Shown here: positions 31,317 through 43,722 of the stretch, in pieces
How the letters are laid out: every line of letters starts with the position of its first letter
How positions within the stretch are numbered: the first letter of the stretch is position 1
Source of the DNA: Pilatotrama ljubarskyi
Lineage: Eukaryota > Basidiomycota > Agaricomycetes > Polyporales > Polyporaceae
Direction: 5' to 3'
NCBI GenBank assembly: GCA_022385805.1
Contig: MU277683.1
Location: 62,001 to 126,000 of the forward strand
Length of the DNA: 64,000 bases
Translations under genes and position numbers: made by a program
Notes under the pieces: model-generated
Seen by the model: only the letters and a program-made list of their open reading frames with translations
Told to the model about the DNA's origin: nothing
Database searches by the model: none

Positions 31317-34300
31317 CTACAAGAAAGCCGACACCTTGACCGGTTTTCGCACAGCAGCAGAGTTGCCCTCGTTGAATCTGTACGAAACCCGATACGGCTT
31401 CACCTTCGGACCAGCCTTGCCACTGCCTCCTTGTTCTTTCGGCACGATCGGGCGACCGAAGAAGTCCACGGCGACCTAGGCCGCTTGATTAGCATTGCCC
31501 GCCACCTGAATGCCGAGAACGACCCATAATTACCTTGTCGGCAGGCTTCTCGTCCTGGCGTACTCGCTTCGCTGCGGGCTGTCCGTCGTCCTGTGCACCC
31601 TTCTCGCGCCTGAGAGGAAGGTTAACGTCAATCAAGAGCTGTGTATGTACGGTTGAGAGCGGCCGTGCGCAGCTCACCCTGCGAAGAACGCTGCCTTCCC
31701 GCCCTTGACCTTGTCGAGGCCCTCGGCATGACGGGCGATGACCTGTGCATCGATCTAACCATCACAAAACCGCATTGAGCAAGAACTATCCGCGAGAGGC
31801 ATGATGCACGTATGTTTGCAACTCACCTCAGCAGCGACGAGGTGCCGCACCGCATAGCGCGACACCGCGATGTCCGCAGCGCGCTTCCCGTCGTACGTGA
31901 CGAACACGTCAATCGGCCTGTTCGCATCCAAACCAGCATCCGCATCGAAGTCGTAGCGATGAGCAAAGGAGCATAGGGAACTGCCGATGAGGAAAACAGG
32001 AAGACTCACGGATCCAGCCGGTAGACGAGCTGCCCGTCCTCGTTCTTCTCCTGGACGAACCGCAGCTCGAGCGTTGACATGATTTCCACCAGCCGTGCGA
32101 GAAGCGCCTTCTCGGCCGGCCGAATGACTTGGCTGTTCACCTGCCGTCGGCCGTGAGTTCATTACCTCTCGCGTTGTCGGATGCTATGACCACTCACCGG
32201 ACGGAGTGGTGGGGAGATGATCCGGTTGATGTAGGGCGCGATCTCGAGCTGCAGCAGAGGCTCGTTGGCGAAGTGTCTATAGTCGCCGCCACTCCTGGAT
32301 GCCGCCGTGCGCAGACACCGCGCGAGCGAGCTGTAGATTTCCTGGTTCGTCTTCGTCTGCGTATAGTGCTGCCGGCGAGGTACGTGAGCCTCCAACCCTC
32401 CTCAGTGCCATCGGCATTTCGGGAACGTACCTCCCAATCTGCCTTGGGGCGTTCCGCCTTCTGCGAACCGCGCTCCTGGAACAGCGGATAGAACGCGACA
32501 AGCGGGTACGAGAGGTATGGCATCAGCGAATACTCGCGCTCCGCGCGCATCGCCCCGGCGAGCACGTCGTACGTGCAGAGCCAGTCCATGCCCTTCATGT
32601 ATCGGTTGAGCGTGCCGTCGTGCCGATGCAGGAGAGCGTAATGCTCAAAACATCCTGCCATGATCTCTCATTCAACGCCGTATACCGGGGGAGGCAGGTT
32701 ATGGCATACCGATGGCAACTTTGTCCATGGACCCGCATCCCTCGACTTCTCGGCTGAGACGGGAGACGAAGCGCGCCTCATCCTCGCGTACCCCAAGCTC
32801 CTTTGCGCGTTTGCGCGAGAGCGGGGCGAACAGGTCGTTCAGCACTGTCATCTGCGACGCCTCGGCCTCCTTCATGCCCAGCGTGGCGCTCCGGACCATA
32901 CTTTCCGTCACGTCTTGGTTCCGGGCTTTCAGCATCTACGAGATATCACGAACACGGTGAGCTTCACTGCCTCGAGTGAGCGGAAGGCGGCGACGGCACG
33001 CTACCTGTAGCGTATTCAGACATCCTCGGAAGTCGCCTTGCGCGACCCCGACAAGCGTCGTCAGCGCCCTTGCATCCGCCTTCATGCCCTCACGCTCACA
33101 GATCTCGCGTAGCCGACGGACGATATGCGTGTCATGCGGGCGCGAGAAGCGCACAATGCGTGCGTGTGGACGGAGCTTGGTGAGAGATGCCGCGTACAGG
33201 TCGTTGCAGATGCAGATGATAGGTCGGAGCAGTGGGCGAATTGCCTGCGGTTCGCCTTTCTTGCCTAGGGAGTACTGTCAGCTGTGCGAGGGGAGCTGGG
33301 TGGAAGCTACGCACTTTTCCTCTTCGGTCGGTCTTGTGTCAGCTGGACGAGCTTGTGGATGAATCCTCCGGCCTGAGCCTCATCAGTACAACTGAGATTC
33401 GTGCTTGGTCAGTGAGGACGTACATTGTCCGAGCCTCCAGTCGCGCCGTCGATCTCGTCAATGACGACAAGGTTCGGCTTGGAGCTTCCTACTTTGGCCC
33501 CGCTCTCCAGTGCGGGACGTATACGCTCATCTACGACATCGGCCGACCGTGCATCACTAGAAGATGTGAGTGTATGCAGGCTACCGTGCTCGCTTGGGGA
33601 CAAACCTGGCGTTGATCTCGAAGACCTCGTATCCCGCATGCTGCGCGACTATATGGGCTAGCGTCGTCTTGCCCAGTCCAGGTGGACCAGAAAGCAGCAA
33701 CAGCTGAGCGACTCCCGTCAGCCTTTCAGCGCAACCCTTGCACCTACGACCGACCTTCTCCTTTGGTCTCCGCCATTCGTCCAGGTTCTCGCCGTCCTCA
33801 TCGCCCCTTGCGCGTTTCTTACCGCGGGCCTTGCCCTTCCCAAATACGCAAGCGTCCCATTCCTTGACCCACGACAGGACCTCGCGATGTACGCGGTCGT
33901 CCCCTAGCAGCTCCGTGAAGCGATTTGGTCTGTAACGGTCAACCCATAATGCGGTGTTGGTCGCGTTGGCGAGCTGCGCAGGCTTCTGAATCTCTTGCGC
34001 ATCTCTGCAAGATTGGCTTGAGGACGGCGCATGCTTGTGAAGTGGACAGACGTACGCTGCGGCTAGTTTGGCGGCCTCCGACACGGACAGGTCGTCGAGC
34101 ATTCTGTGTATGGGCACATCAAGCAGATTCCTGAATGGCCGTTCCTTCTCAGGAACTATCCCCGCACGCGCCTGCAGGCCCCTCGTCAAAGCCGCCCGCA
34201 CAGGTATCTGATAACCCAACCCACCAGTGCGCCATTGGGATCTCGCTTCCGTTGTTTGCGAGTGAAGTAAACGGTCGAGCCATCAAATGTCTTTGACGTC

Positions 34301-34900
34301 AAAACTCTTGAAGTGGATGGTATGGGCTTGAGGGACGAGACTTCGGCTGCGTAGGACTTGATCAAGTCCGCTACGTCCGGAAACTCTGCATATCGGAGAG
34401 CGCGTCAGAAGTCACGGCTTCGCCTCGACCTCATAGAAGCCAAGCACCTTGCGACTGGGATTCGTCGGTCAGAGCTTGCGAACTTGAGGCAGAGCCTCCT
34501 AATAGCAAGGGCGCGTCTGTATGCAAGACGAGCAAGGTCAGCATATCCACAGGGTTGAGGCCCCAAAGCATCCCCTCTTCAGCCCAGTCTGCTTATACTC
34601 ATGCAAGCCATTCACATATGGCCGCCTGGACGTACGTACAGACACCTTATGTCAGAAAGATACGCGCGTACCTCCGAATGACCCGCTCTCAGCAACGCGA
34701 CTGGGCCCAGCTTCGCTGAGGGTCGAAGAGGGTTCTTGGAATAGTAGTCCATTTGGGACGAAGGTGTCCTCCTCCAGTCTCTCTCCTCCCGTCGACTGGT
34801 CCAGAGGAGGTTCGTCCAGCATAGTCTGGGAGTCTGAACCAAAGAGCAAGCTGCTCGGTTGGCCAAAGGTGGTCGCCAGAGGTGATTCCAAGGACGCCAT
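31317..34900 (-). CDS. CTF18: Ctf18-type clamp-loader large subunit (alternative RFC complex)
   Basis: ATPase subunit of the Ctf18-RFC complex, which loads PCNA and supports sister-chromatid cohesion. The N-terminal exon begins at ATG 34900 (MASLESPLATTFGQPS, disordered). The AAA+ domain reads LWVDRYRPNRFTELLGDD, Walker A SGPPGLGKTTLAHIVA, Walker B NLVVIDEIDGA and PIICICNDLYAASL. It continues to LVGVAQGDFRGCLNTLQ. The C-terminal exons include RYMKGMDWLCTYDVL and the last exon 31475-31317 (VAVDFFGRPIV, then YRFNEGNSAAVRKPVKV). That tail is the conserved Ctf8/Dcc1-binding end. Many short introns; not all borders were fixed. It lies downstream of CLP1 in the same orientation. Confidence 0.85.
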
Positions 34901-35209
34901 GGCCGCGAGTTCAGTAGAGTGACTGAGCGGAGAGGACAGAAGGTGCTAATCAAGCTAGTACGCGTAGAACACGCAAGCAAGCACGGCTGAGCAGGTGGAT
35001 GCGAGAAATATCGAGGGAGGGAATGATCGCGCGCGTCTGCACGCGTCTCCTCGACGCGTCGGTGGCTATCCACGGCGGAGTTCGAATCGAGCTAGGCGTG
35101 GGGACTTGCAGAATCCAAGCAAGTTGCTCGTAACCGTCTATCATAATCGTATCTTAGAGCGTATATCTCCATGGCTACATTGGCTCTATACAGTACTTAG
35201 GGCATACAC

Positions 35210-37221
35210 TCATTCCGACCATTCAAACGACCCTACAATCGCAGTCCTCCCCACCAACGAGCTTTGGGTGGGAGACAGAACTGTCATCCGTCTGTTCGGC
35301 ATGTCGAGCGCGGTGCTAGCAAGCGTTCGCCACTGTCAGCAACGCCCCGCACTGTAGTCGGGTGAGAGCACGTACATCACGACATACCCAACTACGGGTA
35401 AGTCTAGAATCTCTTCGTCATATCGCTCAGACTCGTCCGGATTAGGCGGAGCGAGGACGGCGAGGACAGCATTATACAGGCCTGATCCTGGTTGTGCCGG
35501 ATCCACAAAGAGAGGCTGCATCTCAGACACTACGCGTGCGGCACCGATCGGCAAGGCCGACGTCGGAGCCATCGTCTCTGCAACACCAGCATCAGCCTCC
35601 GCGAGCGCGCGAATGGTGGACAGCATACCGACCTTCGCCTATCCTGTATATTGTGATGTCTCCGAAGTTGACTGACATGGAGGAGGGCGAGAGGTGCATA
35701 GTGAGGTCAGGGGTCTGTTCGCCACCCTGGACGTATGCCTTCGTAGATAGGCCGGAAGGCGGCTCTATGAGGTAGCCATAGAAGTAGTTGTGCAGCTGAT
35801 ATTTGCGCACTCGTTCGCGATAAGCGGCATCGAGTTCCACCACCTTCGGAACCCGCGTGAGTGTGCTTCAGAAGTAAGCCGAACGCAGGACTCACTCCTC
35901 CGGACTTTGGGATCTTGACCACTGCCATGCGGTTACCATACATTCTCTGCATCTCTACATTCAGCTTCTCATGTCCAACGATCAGGATGACGTTGACTGC
36001 GATTCGTCCTGTCAGTCGGTCATCAAGGGTTGGATCGACAGAGACCCTACTCTGGAAGGCATCCACACAAGCCTTGATCATCGTCAGCCGATGGTCGCTA
36101 CCAGTGCCCGAACTCGTAGCGAAGGACGCCGGAGTGTCCACAATGAGACCCGACGCACGACCTAAGCCATCAATGTCTCAGCTTTCACTGTGGCGTACAG
36201 GATACACGAACATACCCGTCACGTCGTTCTCCCACCTATCCCGTATGTTCTCTCCGAGATTCCGGATTAAGCGGTCCATAAGAAGCGGATTCCTCCGCAT
36301 CTCCGCGTGGCCGTACCAATACGATAGCGGCAGCAGTGCGTTGGACGGGATGTGGCTTGGCGCGGACGTCGCGACAGAACCCAAAGGGGATGCTGGTGTC
36401 GACGTCTGCATCGGCGCGCTGATAGATGCTGCAGAGATCGCTCCGGGGACGGCCCACCCTCCCTATACCGCAGGCGTGGCGTCAGTCTCCTTGTCTCAGG
36501 AACACGATACAGGGCGAGCTCACCTCGCTCGGATCCACATTCACAAGCATGGGCGTAAAACCCTGCCCACCCCGCACAGTATAATTGGTCAGGATCTTGC
36601 ACACGGTCGTCTTGCCCGAGTTTTCGGGCCCAAGCACGAGGACGCGCGGCACGTCCCCCGAACCCGGACCCTCGTCGTCCTCCCCTGGAGGGAGGGGTGA
36701 CCCAGTTGCAGCGGCGAGGGCGCGGACGCGCATCTGTTCGAGCGCAATGTGCACGTTCGCGTATGCCGCCATGGGCGTTTCGTCCGAGAGGTACTCGACG
36801 GAGGGATGGCCCGTGACGTGCCTGCGCGGAACCCGAGAGGAGGACCAGGTAAGTACCTCCGCGGGTTACACAGCTCTCGATGAGAAGGATGAAGTACTCA
36901 TCTCGATGGTGCATCCTTGCCAGGTGAACACCGCCGCCTTGCACTCTTGGCCAAAGAGGTACGTTTTGCCTTCCGCGAGTTCCGCACCGAATATCTCAGC
37001 AAACCCGTTGACTAGCTATAAGAAGCGCGAAAGTAGCAGGTCGGTACGAATTGAACGGAATGCATACACGGCCGTATTTCGGCAAACCTGTACGCCTAGA
37101 ACTGAGGGGTACATACCTTGATTGCGAGCGACGTCCCCGGGTCGAGCTCAAACCTGTACTCAGACTCGGGCTGCAGAGTCCACTGCTTCGTGTGGACGTT
37201 CACGGTCTCACTCCTATCCAT
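35210..37221 (-). CDS. CLP1: Clp1, mRNA cleavage/polyadenylation factor IA subunit
   Basis: Nuclear 3'-end processing factor with a P-loop kinase fold. Exon 1 is 37221-37117 (MDRSETVNVHTKQWTLQP, then EYRFELDPGTSLAIK). Exon 2 begins at 37015 (LVNGFAEIFGAELAEGKTYL). The P-loop GPENSGKTTVCKIL is encoded near 36640-36595. Later exons give LLPLSYWYGHAEMRRNPLL, ASGLIVDTPASF, VNVILIVGHEKLNVEMQR and RMAVVKIPKSGG. The final exon ends VGSFEWSE, matching the conserved Clp1 C-terminus. Central exon borders are partly inferred. Whether it retains RNA kinase activity, as in animals but not yeast, cannot be judged here. Confidence 0.88.
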
Positions 37222-38236
37222 CTCCTTCGCCGCTGCCTCTGCTTCTTGTGGCTGTCAGTGTCTTCGCGGCAGCAAGAGATGCTGACTCGCAATTTAAACC
37301 TCTGCGGTGTGACTGAGACGCAGACAAGACCTGGCGTCCTACTCCTTGACTTGACTCGGGTATGCAAGTCTCACGACGCGAATCAGACCTGCAGCAGTGA
37401 AAAGATGCAATTCTTAGCCACACAGCAAGGTACTGAATCTGTCCAACGCCGTTTCTTTCGGTGACCCGCGGGCTGGTGGTGTCGAGGTTGGTGGTCAAGC
37501 CTGCGTTTGCGCGCCGCCACGGACCGCAACCGTTTCGGGCATAACGTCACGGACAGTCACGGACACACCGGTGTGACACGCTCGTCAAACGTGTCCGACC
37601 GACGCCCGGTGGGCGGCACCGTGGGCCTAACTTGAGTGCCTTCCCGCGCCATTTTGCACGTACTATACCATGGGCAATCGCAAGGGGAATGTGGTCTTGA
37701 AAGCAGCATGATCAGTTCGTGTTGTCCTGGCAGTCATGCCGGAAAGTAATACGCGGTTGAACGCGGTTGTATTCTCTTTTCTATCCAATACTACAAGTGG
37801 TGACTACGCGGTGAGTGCAGCGCGACAACCATATATCTAAAGTAAGATCGAGTCGTGAAGGCCTGCGCAGAGCCGGAGGGATGATGTGTGTAGATGGAAG
37901 CATGGTGAATGCAAGGGAAGCTGAAGGGTTCGTTCATGAAGAGTCGTGAGTCATGACGTGTCGCGGATGGATGAAGCAGGGTGGGCGACGGAGCAGTTGG
38001 ATGCGATCGACCGGTGGGGCAGCCGGCTAGGGAGGGAGCGGATGGAAGAGGGCGTGCGCAGGTCCGTGAGGTATAATAATAAACAGCGTAGTGCGTTGAT
38101 AAATAGCGGAAGGATGAACTTCCGTTGCGGTGTGCGAGGGATACGGCGTGATGGGGGGCTCTAGCAATACAGCGACGACAACGAGGAGGCCCTAAGACGA
38201 CGACGGGAGGCGGGAGAGAGGAGCGAAACTCGCAAT
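37222..38236. other. Intergenic, about 1 kb
   Basis: Lies between the CLP1 start and the SAM synthetase stop, both on the minus strand. It should contain the CLP1 promoter and the SAM synthetase 3' UTR. A short tandem gtcacgga repeat occurs near 37550-37565. No gene seen. Confidence 0.4.
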
Positions 38237-39597
38237 CTAGTACGCGAGCTTCTTGGGCTGCTCCCAGGAGTACTCGGGGTTACCGAAGTGGCCGTACGAG
38301 GCCGTGTTGAGGTACTGCGGCTTTTGGAGGTCAAGCGTCTGGACTATAAGACAAGGCAGAATGTCAGTGCCACTTCCCCGCCTTATCAATACAGAGCGAT
38401 ACATACCAATGATACCAGGGCGGAGATCGAAGTTGTTGCGGATGATCTCGACAAGCTCCTCGTCGGTCTTCTTGCCAGTGCCGTACGTGTCGACGTAGAT
38501 CGACAGGGGCTCGGCAACACCGATGGCGTACGAGAGCTGGACGAGAGCCCGACGGGCAAGACCACCAGCGACGATAGACTTGGCTGCAAAATCCTCAGCA
38601 CGGTATCACTTCATTCGTCCGGACGGTACTCACCAATCCAGCGCGCAGTGTACGCCGCAGAGCGGTCGACCTTCGACCAGTCCTTGCCGGAGAAGGCACC
38701 TCCACCGTGCGCACCCCAACCACCGTACGTGTCGACGATGATCTTGCGACCAGTCAAACCAGCATCACCCTGAGGACCACCAATGACGAAGCGGCCGGAG
38801 GGCTGGATGTGGTAGACGGTGCGCTCATCGAGGAGGTTCGCGGGAATGACCTTCTTGATAATCTTCTCCAGAATCTCCTTGCGGAGATCCTCCGTCGAGA
38901 TCTCCTCTGCGTGCTGCGTGGAGACGACGATGGTGTCGACACGCAGGGGGATCGTCGCGCCGTTGTCCTTCTTGTACTCGACCGTGACCTGGGTCTTCGA
39001 GTCGGGACGGAGCCAGCCGAGCTCGCCGGAGCGGCGCGCAGCAGCCATCGCAGCGTTGAGCTTGTGCGCGAGCATGATGGTGAGGGGCATGTACTCGGGC
39101 GTCTCGTCGGTCGCGTAGCCGAACATGATACCCTGGTCACCGGCACCGATGTTCTCGAGCGCGCCGTGGTCGAGACCTTGGGCGATGTCGGGCGACTGCT
39201 GCTCGATGGCGACGAGAATGTTGCAGGTCTTGTAGTCAAAGCCCTTGGACGAGTCGTCATAGCCAATTTTCTTGATGGTCTCACGGACGACCTTCTGGTA
39301 GTCGATGACCGCCTTGGTGGTGATTTCACCGAAGACCATGATCATACCCGTCTTGGACGCGGTTTCGCAGGCAACCTTGGAGAAGGGGTCCTGCGCCAGG
39401 CAGGCGTCGAGGATGGCATCGGAGACCTGGTCGCAAATCTTATCTGCGCAGAAAGTGAGTACTCGACCGCAGTCAAATTGACTATCGTCAAATTACTCAC
39501 CGGGGTGACCCTCGCCGACGGACTCAGAGGTGAAGAGGAAGTGGCCGGGCTGGAGCGCGGCGTGGACGCTACCGTTGGCAGAACCGTTGGCGGGCAT
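38237..39597 (-). CDS. SAM2: S-adenosylmethionine synthetase (methionine adenosyltransferase)
   Basis: Makes the methyl donor AdoMet from methionine and ATP in the cytosol. Four exons keep phase: 39597-39501, 39443-38634, 38583-38407, 38343-38237, total 396 residues, the normal family size. Exon 1 ends in [11 protein letters not shown], and [16 protein letters not shown] follows. Both family signatures are exact: [15 protein letters not shown] and [19 protein letters not shown]. The C-terminus is ATP/metal-domain typical ([11 protein letters not shown], then [14 protein letters not shown]). The first 15 residues are a short Ala/Gly/Ser lead. Codon use is strongly biased to G/C third positions, as expected for a highly expressed gene. 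Confidence 0.97.
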
Positions 39598-39932
39598 GGC
39601 GAGGACGACGACGGCGGAGAGAGAGACGAGGGAGGAAGAGGGACGAGGAGCGCGGGTGAGAAGCCGGCCAGTCAGAATTTCGATGTGCTATAAATTTGAG
39701 GTTCGGCGGACCCCGGTCACCGCTTAGCACGCCATCTCGCCATCTCTCGTGCTGTTCCTCGCTGATTGGCCATTCAAAGTCAACGTCCTCGCAAGCACGC
39801 CGGTATTTACATACATCGGCTCTCTATAGACGTCGTACGATATTATACAATCAACCCCAAGTGGTGTACTGCCAGTAAACGAGTCATCCCCAGCCGAATA
39901 AACAATCCAGGCAACGTTCGTAGTTAGAGCTA
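39598..39932. other. Intergenic, 335 nt
   Basis: Promoter side of SAM synthetase and 3' side of the myotubularin gene. An AT-rich TATA-like block (tgctataaattt) sits at about 39687-39698. Confidence 0.4.
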
Positions 39933-42900
39933 TCACGACCAAACTGCAACGCCCAGAGGGTCCGATGAAGCCGCAGATGCAGACTCCGCTGACTGCTCTG
40001 GTGGCGGGCGGGGAGCAGCATGTGATGATGGTCTATCACTCTCCCCTCCACCATTCGCAGCTAGTACTGCTAACGGGTCATCTGTATTGGCGAGATTCGG
40101 TGGTGTCCGGGCGCCGCCAGGAGTACTCCCACTAGTGGTGGCCCGTGAGTGTGGGAAGGACGTCGGAAGCTCGACAGTGGGATCCAAGGGCAGCGAACTC
40201 TGTTGCGTCTCCTGTGACTCGAATGAACTGGTAGAAACTGCTGGACGGGTCCCGTTGTCCGGTGCCCGCACTGAACTCCATGGGTTATCCAGGTACATAG
40301 ATGGGATCGTCGGTCGCGTCTGGCCGGCAGACCAGGGATTGAGTGTGCTTCCTGCTGATACGGTGTGTGCGCGAGGGGAAGATGGCCCGCTACGGGGAGA
40401 GGAGGGACGACTACTGCCATCCTCGCCCACACCCCAAGCGTTTATCTCTTCTCTTGACTTGAGCTCGCCGCCGCGAGCAGAGTCGCCTCCTTCGCCAGCG
40501 AGCGAGAGGCCACGAAGGTCCTTCGCCAAGCCTCCATACGCATCTTGCACGACCGAGAGGGCTGCAGTCGCGTTGGAGGACACTTTGCCCCAGAACGAGC
40601 GCATTCCTCCGGACGAGAAGAGCTCTGCACCAGCCTGGGAGGATCCAGTGGCCCGTGGGGAGGTCGTGCGCACGGTACGCAGACGGGGAGAAGGTGTACG
40701 TGGAGGTGTGAGCGGATCCGTGGAGGGCGGCCCAGGAGTTGTTGACAGGGTGTCATTGGGTCGAAGACTAGGCGTCCGTGCCCGTTGAGCCTCCGGCGCG
40801 GCGGCAAGCTCGCCGAGCGGAGTGGGTTGGGTCGCGGGAGAGCCTCCCCTCTGCAAGAAGCGCGTTATAGACTGGGCGCTTGGTATAGCCAGCTGAGGGC
40901 CAGCGGAAGGTGGGGTAGGAAGGGTAATTGAGGAGGAGGCAGAGCTCTGGGGTAGTGCCGGGTCTGCCTCCGCGGAGTCGATGGGAGCAGCCAGCTCGGG
41001 CTCCTCCGCGGCCTGTTTGATGACGAACTTGCCGTTCATCTCCTCGTCATTTCTGCCATAGAGCTCGTGCCAGAAGCGTACGTCCTTCGGATTAGGCATA
41101 AGCACGCCCATATCCGCCTTTGGTCTCGTGGGATCGTCCAGACTCGGGTCGTAAAGCGGATTCTTGTTCAACTCGACCTCTGGCGGGGAGTTGAAGAAGT
41201 CCCATACGCTCACCGTGCGCTCGCATGGGGGAGGGCCACCCTCGCCTACACGCCGCTCGCGCTCCGAATTGAAAAGGAACGTGCCAAACTGGCAGGAGTA
41301 GAGGTGGTAGTGCAGCTGTCTCAAGAACCGCTCGTTGAACTCGAACCGCTCCGGGAACTGCCGCTGGATCTGGCGCACGCTCTCGAGGAACTGGTGGAAG
41401 ACCGGGCTGGTCTCCTTGACGTGGCTCTGCGATGCGAAGCGGTTCTGGACGGACGCCAGGAAAGCCTGCGCAGCTTCCGCGCCCCCACCGCCGCCGGCAT
41501 TCTCGACGGGTGCAAGGAAGAACTTCTCCGAGGAGAGGTGCCCGCAGCGATCGAGGAACTTGTGCCCGAATGAGAGCCAGTCCTTCTCGACGAGGATCTC
41601 GAAGCCCCGTTGCGTGCGATAGAACGGATCAAGACAGAGCTGAGCGAGGGAGGAGAGCTGCGCAGTGCGGTCCCACCCATCCGAACAGTGGATAAGGACA
41701 TGAGAAGAGTTGACGTGCACGTTCCGCACAATCAGCAAAGTACCCTCCAGGATAGCCGCGATGTGGCGGAGCCAGCCCGAGCGCCTCAGCGCCTGGCGGT
41801 CGAGCACGGGTGCGACGAGTGGCGGCTCGCCGTCCGCGGTCATGCTCGCTGCCTGCATGATCTCGGTCGCCCGCAGGGCCTCCACCACCCGCGCGAGCGA
41901 CTCGCGCATGGTGTGAATGTGGTCGATGCCGAGGTACGCCTTCTTCGCCTCCTTGTAATGGTCCATGTTCTCCGTCCCCGCGCCCTTGGCCGTGTTCGCC
42001 ATGGCATTCGTAGTCGGACGTGCGTCGATGATGAGGTTGGTCGCGGTCGCGCCGTACACCGGGCCAGCGCCGCCCCGCGATTCGGGATGATGGTGCGTCT
42101 GAAAGATCGCCTCGATGAGCTTCTCGTCTTGGATCGAGCGGTTCTGGGTCAGTCCGACCATGGGCTGACTCGAGCGCGTAATAGAGCCCTGTGGCACACA
42201 ATAAACGTTTCAGACTAGTGGCGGAGGCGAGGGTATGGGGAGCGCACGCACGTAGTTTGCCCAGTGCAGGTATGTCAGGACGGGTATCCGGCATTTGCTA
42301 CGGTACTTGGCGGCATACTGGAGGGTGGTATCGCTAATGCGGTACGGCACGACCAGGCGCGCCGGGTACGTCGGAGAGAACTACGTTGACTGGGTTGTGA
42401 ATCATGAGAAGGCAACGCCGGATGTGCGACGAGGACGCACGGAGTAATCCCTATTGATGTCGGTGAAGCGCCACGCCTTTGAGCGCGTCCCGACACCCAT
42501 CCGCCGGAACTCATCACGAGGGGAGTATATTGACCATCCGTCCGAGACGGGGAAAGGTGGGTTCGGAACATAGAAGAACGCGTAGAGCTGGGTGACCGAT
42601 GCTAGCGGGCAGCATTTTCAACTGCCACTCCCCATTGATAGTGCACAAGTACAGCAGCACTCACTGGCAACCGTAAGCTCCTTGACGCTCTCGAAGACAT
42701 CTATCGCATCCTTGTCGGTCTCAAACAGCAGAAAGACCGTTTCAAATGTGCGAGTGTGGATCGTTAATGGGCAGTGGCCTTGCAGAGTCATGGGCATCCG
42801 AGAGACGAGTGATATGAGCGGGTATGGGACCTGAGGACGCGTGAAGGTGGTCAATGAACGTCTGACTGGCCTCCGCCTCCGACTAACCCACATCTCCTCC

Positions 42901-43076
42901 TTCCCCTCCTCGTCATAGTGGAAGATCGCATGGTGGGCAGTGAGATGTAATGTGCCGGAGGACGTGCTCCCGCCCTTGGTACACAACACCCTCTCCACCT
43001 ATATGCAAGATCTACTCAGTCAAGAGCCGTCCAGAGAGCATCTACTCCATACCTTCGTCACTCTTAGGGCGTCCAT
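39933..43076 (-). CDS. YMR1: Myotubularin-family phosphoinositide 3-phosphatase
   Basis: Removes the 3-phosphate of PI3P and PI(3,5)P2 on endosomal/vacuolar membranes. Exon 1 is only 24 nt (43076-43053, MDALRVTK) and exon 2 starts at 42998 (VERVLCTKGGSTSSGTLHLT), opening a PH-GRAM domain. Further exons give MGVGTRSKAWRFTDINRDY and FSPTYPARLVVPYRISD. The main exon runs to 39933 and carries GSITRSSQPMVGLTQNRSIQ. Its active site IHCSDGWDRTAQL (about 41693-41666) has the CX5R cysteine and arginine and the myotubularin DGWD. About 300 residues of disordered Ser/Pro-rich tail follow, ending DPLGVAVWS. The catalytic residues are intact, so this is an active-type member. Confidence 0.9.
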
Positions 43077-43722
43077 AGCATAAATGTCCGAGCATGCAGC
43101 ATGTACCCAGGGCACCAAGTCGTGTTTGCGATAGTAGCAGCAGCAGCGATGCTGGGCGTGAATGACACTCTGCACTGAGTCGGCACCGTGGCGCTGGGCG
43201 TCTCGCACTCTGGATCCGGGCGCCTCGCCGTCAATGCAACTTGCTTCGCTACCAGCATGTCCTCCTGCCTTTGGTGTCAGCTGCTTCTCCTCCAGCCATC
43301 GTTTATCTCGCGTCCAACCGGAGAGAGACCGCTTTGGGATGAATGCCTTGATATCTTTGCTTGGCCATCCCCGGCAGACTACCTGGGCGGAATGGAGCCG
43401 CCTCAAGCTTCGCGACACGCAGAACAAGCTGTGTCGGGTCCGCTGGGCTTTATGCTCTGGTCCGCACTCATTGTTCGGTGAGGCAGGCGCGTCAGTACTC
43501 AAGCTGAGGCGGGCATATGCTCGTTTGCCCGCCGGATAGCGTATGGTGAGCCGTCAAAGCGAGGTAAGTGCAGCGCAAAGCAAATGGCACCATGCCCGAC
43601 GTTCAAACCGTTGTGGCCGCCGTCGACGCGTAAAGCCGTTGCCCTCGTCGCTCGCCCACTGTTGTCACCCTGCTGAACGCGTTGGAGAACGACCCCCTAC
43701 CTCCCGCTATCTCTCAGAACCC
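43077..43722. other. Divergent intergenic region
   Basis: About 650 nt between the myotubularin start (minus) and the hypothetical gene start (plus). An open frame extends upstream of 43723 but lacks protein-like character. Treated as promoter/5' UTR. Confidence 0.4.

Noticed and set aside
38707..39693. 328-codon plus-strand frame
   Set aside because: Antisense to S-adenosylmethionine synthetase. Strong third-position bias on the minus strand leaves long open frames opposite it.
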